From the NCBI GenBank assembly GCA_024399495.1, contig JAKSNY010000010.1, forward strand, positions 1 through 64,000: a stretch of 64,000 nucleotides of DNA, read 5' to 3'. Source of the DNA: Paludibacteraceae bacterium (GTDB lineage Bacteria; Bacteroidota; Bacteroidia; Bacteroidales; Paludibacteraceae). Shown here one piece after another: positions 58,845-64,000 of this stretch. Both the position numbers and the translations under genes were made by a program. The first letter of the stretch is position 1; the number at the start of each line of letters is the position of its first letter. Under the pieces are notes generated by a model that saw only the letters and a list, made by a program, of their open reading frames with translations, ran no database searches and had not been told where the DNA came from.

Positions 58845-59297
58845 TTATTTTAATTTTTTAGCAAAATTACTGCAAATCATAAGTATAATACCTACAACAA
58901 GCAATACGTAAATTGTATATAACTGCATATCAACCATCTTAAGAGTGTCTGTTGAAACCTCCTCTTCAAGACCAAGAACGTTAACGGCATCTCCACTTGA
59001 TACACAATAAGAAATAATCATAACCAATATTAGGGCACCCACACCACAGATGGATTTGATGGCACTCTTAGGATTTTTTCTGAAATCCATAGCGATATTG
59101 GCTATAGCAGCCACAAGAACCAATAGAGCGGCGATAGCCACAAATGCATACATAAGCCACATAAGTTGCTCTGTAAATATTGGTTCCGGGTACTCTGCAT
59201 TAACATCAACATAACCACCAAGATAGAACAAAGCGGCTACTATGATTGTAATGCCGAACAGCACCCACATCGATATTTTTGAAATTTTATTCTCCAT
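58845..59297 (-). CDS. Membrane protein in the ExbBD operon
   Basis: 150 residues from the ATG at 59297, 23 nt after the exbB stop. Four hydrophobic segments (about 8-27, 42-65, 79-98, 125-145) and an acidic loop (LEEEVSTDTLKMV). I do not know its function, but a small membrane protein at this position is common in Bacteroidetes exb operons. It may assist the ExbB-ExbD complex (inference). Confidence 0.7.
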   Translation of the reverse strand: MENKISKISMWVLFGITIIVAALFYLGGYVDVNAEYPEPIFTEQLMWLMYAFVAIAALLVLVAAIANIAMDFRKNPKSAIKSICGVGALILVMIISYCVSSGDAVNVLGLEEEVSTDTLKMVDMQLYTIYVLLVVGIILMICSNFAKKLK

Positions 59298-59320
59298 AAT
59301 TAAATTCTCCTGTAATGAAA

Positions 59321-60115
59321 TCACTTCTTAATACATTTAGCCATAAGGATATCTAGCATAGAGATTGAAGAATCCTCCAAATCACCTACCAATGCCTCTA
59401 TACGTGACAAAATGTAGTTATAGAATAACTGAAGAATAATAGCAACGATAAGACCGGCAACTGTTGTGATAAGAGCAACCTTGATACCACCTGCTACAAT
59501 GGTAGCGGAAATATCACCAGCCTGTTGGATACGGTCAAATGCCTCAATCATACCGATTACAGTACCCATGAATCCTAACATAGGAGCCAAACCGATGAAA
59601 AGACCAATCCAAGAAAGGTTTCTCTCAAGAAGACCTGCTTGAACGCTTCCGTAAGCAACTATAGATTTCTCTGCAATATCAACGCCCTCGTTTATACGCA
59701 TAAGACCCTGATAGAATACAGCGGCTACAGGACCACGAGTATTGCGGCAAATCTCTTTAGCAGCCTCCAAATCCTTACCATCAAGTGCCTTCTCCACGTC
59801 AGAAAGAAGTTTCTTTGAATCTGCTGTAGCAAGACTTAAGTAAATGATACGCTCAATAGCAATAGCCAAACCTAAGATAAGACACAATGCAACAGAACTC
59901 ATGAAGCCTGCACCACCTTCAATGAACTTTGTTTTCAATGCTTGGTGAAGACCTGTCTCAACTTCTTCGGCAGCGGGAGCCACTTCTTCAGCAGGAGCCT
60001 CAGCAACTTGTTCTTGAGCGGCTACAGCTTCGTCTTGAGCCTGCTCATCCTGAGCGTAAACGCTCATAAAACTTACACTAGCGATAAACGCTAATACTGC
60101 AAATAACTTTTTCAT
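59321..60115 (-). CDS. exbB: MotA/TolQ/ExbB proton channel protein
   Basis: 264 residues. Unusual amino end: a signal peptide (AFIASVSFMSVYAQ) and an about 35-residue Glu/Ala/Gln-rich acidic segment (EEVAPAAEEVETG) precede the first core helix. Then the TolQ/ExbB domain with AYGSVQAGLLERNLSWIGLF, APMLGFMGTVIGMIEAF and GGIKVALITTVAGLIVAII. It forms the proton-driven stator with ExbD. First gene of the exbB-membrane protein-exbD-exbD run, which ends at the 57637-57673 terminator. Confidence 0.9.
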   Translation of the reverse strand: MKKLFAVLAFIASVSFMSVYAQDEQAQDEAVAAQEQVAEAPAEEVAPAAEEVETGLHQALKTKFIEGGAGFMSSVALCLILGLAIAIERIIYLSLATADSKKLLSDVEKALDGKDLEAAKEICRNTRGPVAAVFYQGLMRINEGVDIAEKSIVAYGSVQAGLLERNLSWIGLFIGLAPMLGFMGTVIGMIEAFDRIQQAGDISATIVAGGIKVALITTVAGLIVAIILQLFYNYILSRIEALVGDLEDSSISMLDILMAKCIKK

Positions 60116-60191
60116 ACTTTTGTTTTTAAAATTAAATGTTAATATTGATTGTTAGTAATTATAATTCAGTATTTTACAGTAATCAACAATG

Positions 60192-60279
60192 CGGAGAAAG
60201 CGGGATTCGAACCCGCGATACGCTTTAGGCGCATACACGCTTTCCAGGCGTGCCTCTTCAGCCACTCGAGCATCTCTCC
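60192..60279 (-). tRNA. tRNA-Ser (anticodon GGA)
   Basis: Minus strand: acceptor GGAGAGA/TTTCTCC, D-arm, anticodon stem CACGC/GCGTG with loop CTGGAAA (anticodon GGA), a long variable arm TATGCGCCTAAAGCGTA as expected for a class II tRNA, and T-arm GCGGG-TTCGAAT-CCCGC; discriminator G. No CCA encoded. Confidence 0.95.
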
Positions 60280-60333
60280 AATGTTAATCGGGTGCAAGTT
60301 ACAAAATTTACAGCAAAAGGCAAAATAAAAATG

Positions 60334-61104
60334 CTAAAAAAATAATCTTTCGGCATTATTTGTGGTAATTTCCCCTATTTCCTCCACTGTCTTACCATAA
60401 GCAGCCGCTAATTTGTCTGCTATAAACGGCAAAAACGACGGCTCGTTCCTCTCTCCCCGATGTGGAGTAGGGGCAAGATACGGGCAGTCTGTCTCAAGAA
60501 CAATCATGTCAAGTGGAATCTCTGCAAGACGTTCTGTAAACTTGGCGTTCTTAAAGGTGGAGACACCGCCTATTCCAAAATAGAAATCACCTAATGACAT
60601 CATTGTTTGGGCATTTTCAGGTGCTCCGGAGAAACAATGCAGCACACCACGCAACTTAGTTTTATCAAACTCCCTTAGAATATCTACCGTGGGTTGAAAA
60701 GCCTCTCTTGCATGAATGGCTATCGGCAAGTTTATTTCAACGGCAGCCTCTATCTGATGACGAAATACAATCTCCTGTTCCGCACGTGTGGTCTTATCCC
60801 AATATAGGTCCATACCTATCTCTCCCACAGCAATATATTTACCATCGGCAATGGCTCTGTCAAAGGCATCAAGTTCATCTTTATATGATGCCGCATTCAC
60901 CTCTTGAGGATGAATGCCAATCATGGTATAAACATAGCCAGGATAGCGATTTTCAAGGGCTTTAAGTTTATCTATATCACGCATTGTGACACTTGCAAGC
61001 AGGATTTTCTCAACTCCTGCCTGTTTTGCCCTAAGCACAACAGCATCCAAATCCTCAGCATACTGAGGGTCATCAAGGTGGGCGTGGGTTTCAATTATTC
61101 TCAT
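60334..61104 (-). CDS. tatD: TatD-family metal-dependent hydrolase
   Basis: 256 residues from the ATG at 61104; the longer frame begins inside the heptamers. A TIM-barrel DNase-like hydrolase: ETHAHLDDPQY (metal His-x-His, residues 5-9), GEIGMDLYWDKT (about 92-103), PIAIHAREAF (about 126-135), GVLHCFSGAPENA (about 151-163), and LETDCPYLAPTPHRGERNEP (about 200-219). Roles in DNA quality control are described for the family; the exact substrate is not settled. Confidence 0.92.
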   Translation of the reverse strand: MRIIETHAHLDDPQYAEDLDAVVLRAKQAGVEKILLASVTMRDIDKLKALENRYPGYVYTMIGIHPQEVNAASYKDELDAFDRAIADGKYIAVGEIGMDLYWDKTTRAEQEIVFRHQIEAAVEINLPIAIHAREAFQPTVDILREFDKTKLRGVLHCFSGAPENAQTMMSLGDFYFGIGGVSTFKNAKFTERLAEIPLDMIVLETDCPYLAPTPHRGERNEPSFLPFIADKLAAAYGKTVEEIGEITTNNAERLFF

Positions 61105-61108
61105 AATA

Positions 61109-61162
61109 GTTAAAAGTTGAAAGTTGAAAGTTAAAAGTAAAAAATAACTTTCAATTTTCAAT
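61109..61162. repeat. GTTGAAA heptamers and facing TTTTCAA, forming a hairpin
   Basis: GTTAAAA, GTTGAAA, GTTGAAA, GTTAAAA, GTAAAAA (61109-61143), then ACTTTCA, ATTTTCA (61149-61162). The arms TTGAAAGTTGAAAGTTA (61117-61133) and TAACTTTCAATTTTCAA (61146-61162) pair with one mismatch. It spans from the yjjG stop (inside the right arm) to 5 nt before the tatD start. Confidence 0.8.
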
Positions 61163-61865
61163 TAATAATCAGTTCACGAAGGGAACTGATTATGTACGTT
61201 GGTTGGAATGGCAAGGGTTCGCCGTTATAGGCGGGTGCATAGTAGGCTTGGTCTATGCCTGCGTTACGGGCTCCTGCAATATCGGCGGTAAAGTTATCTC
61301 CCACAACAAGGCTCTCAGTTTTACGGGCGTTGGAACTTTTAAGCATATAGTCAAAAAATGCCTTTTGCGGCTTATGCTCCTTTATATCCTCGCTAAGGAA
61401 TATCTTTGTAAAATAATCCTTCAGTCCTGAACGATCTATCTTACAATGCTGGACTTGACTGAATCCGTTGGATATGACATACAGTTTGCAACCTTTTGAC
61501 TTAAAATACTCAAGCACCTCTTTTGCCCCGTCATTGAGTACGGTCTGTTCTCCAAGCATACGCAAATACTCTGTTTTTAGGGCATTTATCTGCACGCAGG
61601 CTTCATCGGGGCTTACGCCTATATGACGGAAAGGATACTCAAAACGCTCTGTCTCAAGAAACTCACGCTTTATTTTACCCAAGGCATAATCCTCCCATAA
61701 CTCTAAATTCCTGTTCCTATATATGGTGTGGAACGTGTTGAAATCGGGGAAGAAACGCTCAAAGCCATAATTACGGAACAACACGTTAAGTGCCTTCTCT
61801 GAATTAACCGAGAAATTCCACAACGTGCTGTCCCAATCAAAAAATATGTGTCTATACTTAATCAA
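61158..61865 (-). CDS. yjjG: YjjG-family noncanonical pyrimidine nucleotidase
   Basis: 235 residues, a HAD-superfamily phosphatase. Motif I FFDWDSTLW (8-16) with nucleophile Asp10, motif II VISNG (about 116-120), the lysine region FLSEDIKEHKPQKAFF (about 142-157) and motif IV VVGDNFTADIAGARNAG (about 174-190). The first Asp-x-Asp-x-T motif reads D-W-D-S-T, normal for this group. It dephosphorylates nucleoside monophosphates, including damaged pyrimidines. It overlaps the coiled-coil lipoprotein gene by 8 bp. Confidence 0.87.
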   Translation of the reverse strand: MIKYRHIFFDWDSTLWNFSVNSEKALNVLFRNYGFERFFPDFNTFHTIYRNRNLELWEDYALGKIKREFLETERFEYPFRHIGVSPDEACVQINALKTEYLRMLGEQTVLNDGAKEVLEYFKSKGCKLYVISNGFSQVQHCKIDRSGLKDYFTKIFLSEDIKEHKPQKAFFDYMLKSSNARKTESLVVGDNFTADIAGARNAGIDQAYYAPAYNGEPLPFQPTYIISSLRELIIN

Positions 61866-62715
61866 CCTTTATAATCAAGTGTTTTGACGTGCTCCAAAAA
61901 TCAGTGGCGTTCCTAATTACAAGCACATACATCCGATTTTCATCACGCTCTAACGTGTATGACGTGGCAGGATGCTTGGTAAGCACCTTAGCACGTTTTG
62001 CGTTTGTAGGAATAACCTCAACGTCACGAATATCTATAGCGGTAAACAATCCGTTACGGAATGTGGAACTCATATTTTTGGCATCAATACCATTTTCCTT
62101 CAATTCGCTTTTAGTGGCAATCAAATAGTATGCACGGTTAAGAGCCTCATCTTGATTCTGAATCGTCTTATTCTGTTCTTCCATATCCGCAACCATTTGG
62201 CGAGCCTGTTCTGTCATAAGCGTATTCTCTACAACAAGACTGTCTATTCTGATGTTCTTTTTCTCCAACTCCTGCTGCAATGCCAATATCTCCTGATTTT
62301 TCTCTTCAAGCTGGGCTGTAAGTCTGGCAACGGTTTTCCTAAGCTGGGATGACTGGATACTGCCATTGTCAACCTTAGACTGCAACTCCGCTATTTTTGC
62401 CTTATTAGCCTCCAAAATAGAGTTTATTGCATAAAAATTATCTGCCATACGGGCACGCCAATCATTGTTAGGCACACCATCGCCGTTGGCATTCACACTG
62501 ATGTAATCCTCATTCTCCTTAATGATTTGAAAATTGGAATCCACCTCACTGATTATGGACAGATAGTTATCCATTTCTGCAACTGTCTTCTCTTGTACTG
62601 CGGCAAGAGAATCTCTCTCTAAAGTCATCTGCTTATAAGCAGAAGAGTGTTTTGCAATCTGATCGCAAGAACAAAACGCAACGGCTGCTACAACCAATAA
62701 AATTAATTTTTTCAT
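61858..62715 (-). CDS. Coiled-coil lipoprotein
   Basis: 285 residues. Signal peptide and lipobox AFCSC (Cys17). Residues of about 95-195 form a long coiled coil (ANKAKIAELQSKVDNGSIQS; LEEKNQEILALQQELEKKNI). The last 85 residues are beta-rich (RDVEVIPTNAKRAKVLTKHP; WSTSKHLIIKVD). Similar lipoproteins are common in Bacteroidetes without known role; envelope structure is a guess. Confidence 0.72.
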   Translation of the reverse strand: MKKLILLVVAAVAFCSCDQIAKHSSAYKQMTLERDSLAAVQEKTVAEMDNYLSIISEVDSNFQIIKENEDYISVNANGDGVPNNDWRARMADNFYAINSILEANKAKIAELQSKVDNGSIQSSQLRKTVARLTAQLEEKNQEILALQQELEKKNIRIDSLVVENTLMTEQARQMVADMEEQNKTIQNQDEALNRAYYLIATKSELKENGIDAKNMSSTFRNGLFTAIDIRDVEVIPTNAKRAKVLTKHPATSYTLERDENRMYVLVIRNATDFWSTSKHLIIKVD

Positions 62716-62734
62716 GATTATTTCAATTTCTTTC

Positions 62735-63199
62735 TTATTGTTTCTCGAATATCACATTGATAGTTACTGTTGACCCGTCAAACATATTTGGCATTGAGAT
62801 AGTATAAAACAATTTTCCATCCTTATGTTTAAAATATATTATCTCCTTTTTAAAATCAACCGTCACATCTTGTTTTGATACAGACCAACTACCCTTCATC
62901 GACTGTCCAACCTGAGTAAGGATACACGTTTTATCTGACTTAAAATCAAAAGTCATATCCACCGCTGCCATAGAAAGTGATATCAATACCAGATTTTCAG
63001 ATTCCATTGCATACTTCTGAAATTCAGTAATTGAATACGTTTTGCCCTCATACTCAATCTGTTGCTCCACCCATTTTCCAACCACACTGGATTCTTCTTT
63101 ACTAATTTCCGGACTGTTCTTTCCCGGGTCTTCCTTTTTGCATGACACACACATAAAAATGGCTGCTACAGCCATAACAATCAAACTAATTTTTTTCAT
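62735..63199 (-). CDS. Lipocalin-like lipoprotein
   Basis: 154 residues. Signal peptide with lipobox MCVSC (Cys20). A short beta barrel pattern follows: VVGKWVEQQIEYEGKTY (about 39-55), MTFDFKSDKTCIL, GSWSVSKQDVTVDF and GSTVTINVIFEK at the end, as in Bacteroidetes lipocalin-like domains. Ligand unknown. It lies between aroE and the coiled-coil lipoprotein gene on the same strand. Confidence 0.72.
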   Translation of the reverse strand: MKKISLIVMAVAAIFMCVSCKKEDPGKNSPEISKEESSVVGKWVEQQIEYEGKTYSITEFQKYAMESENLVLISLSMAAVDMTFDFKSDKTCILTQVGQSMKGSWSVSKQDVTVDFKKEIIYFKHKDGKLFYTISMPNMFDGSTVTINVIFEKQ

Positions 63200-63264
63200 A
63201 ATTCACGTAATTTAAAAGTGTTAATAATATTGTTACTGTCTTATATAACTTAAAAACAACAATA

Positions 63265-64000
63265 TTATTGTTTATTAAAAAAAATTCGCCACGCTTCATC
63301 GGCTTGTTTTGTAAACATCTCCCATCCGTTCTTGATGGCGGCACCTTTAAGCTCCGCCTGTTGTAGGAACAAGGTGCGGATAGGGTTATATATCAAGTCC
63401 ACCACCACGTGGTCCGGCGTAATGAACTCGTATGGAATATCGGGGCACTCTTTTGTATTGGGAAAACTGCCCAACGGAGTGGCATTCACTATAATAAGAT
63501 GGTCATTGATTACCTTTTCTGTCAAATCACCGTATTTAAGGCACCCATCCTTGTCTCTTGATACAAAATCATACTCCACACCCATTTTATCAAAAGCATA
63601 CGATACTGCCTTGGAGGCACCGCCTGTACCTAAAATCAAAGCCTTTTTATGTGCAGGCGTAAGCATAGGCTTTATCATCTCACTGAATCCAACCCAATCT
63701 GTATTGTAGCCTATAAGTTTTACACCGTCATCACTCTTCCTAACCTTGACGCAATTTACAGCCCCAATGTTACGTGCCGTCTCATCTATCTCATCAAGCA
63801 GCGACATAACACTGGTCTTGAACGGAATAGTGACACAGAATCCCCTTGCATTTTTATGCGTGTCTATAAAATCCTTTAACTGGGATATGGTCTTAAGTTC
63901 CAAGTTCTCAAACAGACAACCCAACAACTTTTTCTGCTCAAATTTCTCATTCCAATATGTAGCGGAATAAGACTGAGCCAATGGTCTGCCTACCACCGCA
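63265..64000 (-). CDS. aroE: Shikimate dehydrogenase, amino end cut by window edge
   Basis: At least 245 residues; the frame stays open at the window edge (Ala-Val-Val-Gly-Arg-Pro-Leu), so probably fewer than ten residues are missing. It reduces 3-dehydroshikimate with NADPH in aromatic amino-acid synthesis. GRPLAQSYSATYWNEKF (substrate site Ser), GFCVTIPFKTSVM (catalytic Lys), ALILGTGGASKAV (dinucleotide site), NATPLGSFPN and NGWEMFTKQADEAW are present. The C-terminal part is short, as in the small Bacteroidetes form. Confidence 0.92.
   Translation of the reverse strand, partial: AVVGRPLAQSYSATYWNEKFEQKKLLGCLFENLELKTISQLKDFIDTHKNARGFCVTIPFKTSVMSLLDEIDETARNIGAVNCVKVRKSDDGVKLIGYNTDWVGFSEMIKPMLTPAHKKALILGTGGASKAVSYAFDKMGVEYDFVSRDKDGCLKYGDLTEKVINDHLIIVNATPLGSFPNTKECPDIPYEFITPDHVVVDLIYNPIRTLFLQQAELKGAAIKNGWEMFTKQADEAWRIFFNKQ

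Overview
The window is chromosomal DNA of a Bacteroidota, most likely order Bacteroidales (family not determined). The reasons are its low-GC, AT-rich spacers, -7 boxes of the TAnnTTTG type (two variants TATCTTCG) with a TTG/TTTG box 19-20 nt upstream, many Sec lipoproteins, FISUMP/fimbrillin-like and DUF5723 surface proteins, a biotin-dependent sodium-pumping methylmalonyl-CoA decarboxylase operon, and gene pairs common in this order (paaK with a double-ACT protein; DUF3822 next to rsmD). Nothing looks like a complete prophage, plasmid, insertion sequence or CRISPR array.

Layout. 1-9 kb is accessory and scarred: a truncated Rpn nuclease, fragments of a FISUMP gene and of era, nhaC, an M23 peptidase, GNAT, Nudix, hpt, and a FISUMP lipoprotein. 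8.8-14.6 kb is a minus-strand run: luxS, AGCS symporter, mtgA, lipid kinase, PfkB kinase, DUF362-DUF1893 lipoprotein. 14.6-17.2 kb is a small islet with a DUF4143 ATPase, a toxin-like nuclease fragment and a zeta-toxin-like kinase with a small partner. 17.3-21.1 kb holds an iron alcohol dehydrogenase followed by a two-gene block (laforin-like lipoprotein phosphatase, Ntn amidohydrolase) flanked by 29-bp direct repeats of the dehydrogenase 3' end, next to tRNA-Met. 21-31.9 kb: prmA, a PWY-repeat protein, a FadL-like porin, lpxB, surE, an ACT protein, paaK, a DUF3089 lipoprotein, uvrB. 31.9-37.2 kb: methylmalonyl-CoA decarboxylase subunits and epimerase, which make propionate and pump Na+, plus a WecA-like transferase. 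37.3-48.5 kb: a Yip1-like protein, smpB, trkA-trkH, mutS2, DUF5723, a lipoprotein, a RecD-like helicase. 48.5-57.6 kb: DUF3822-rsmD, an endonuclease-like lipoprotein, a beta-helix lipoprotein, an acyltransferase, a nitrilase, fabG, folB, M23. 57.7-64 kb: ExbB/ExbD operon, tRNA-Ser, tatD, yjjG, two lipoproteins, and aroE cut by the window edge.

The most unusual content is between genes. (i) Two copies of a minus-strand leader (381-511, 8677-8809) share a promoter, a 15-codon Arg/Lys-rich reading frame and a hairpin that starts at its stop codon. (ii) Three copies of a ~180-220-bp multi-hairpin element begin exactly at a stop codon and carry a copy-specific hairpin cassette. (iii) Several unrelated 7-bp tandem repeat families sit at gene borders: CATACAT-type after stop codons, TTTCAAC-type and TTGACCC-type just before start codons. 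(iv) Two ~105-bp hairpins overlap stop codons and keep their apical sequence while the arms change in a compensating way. All of this was read by eye; no database search was run.
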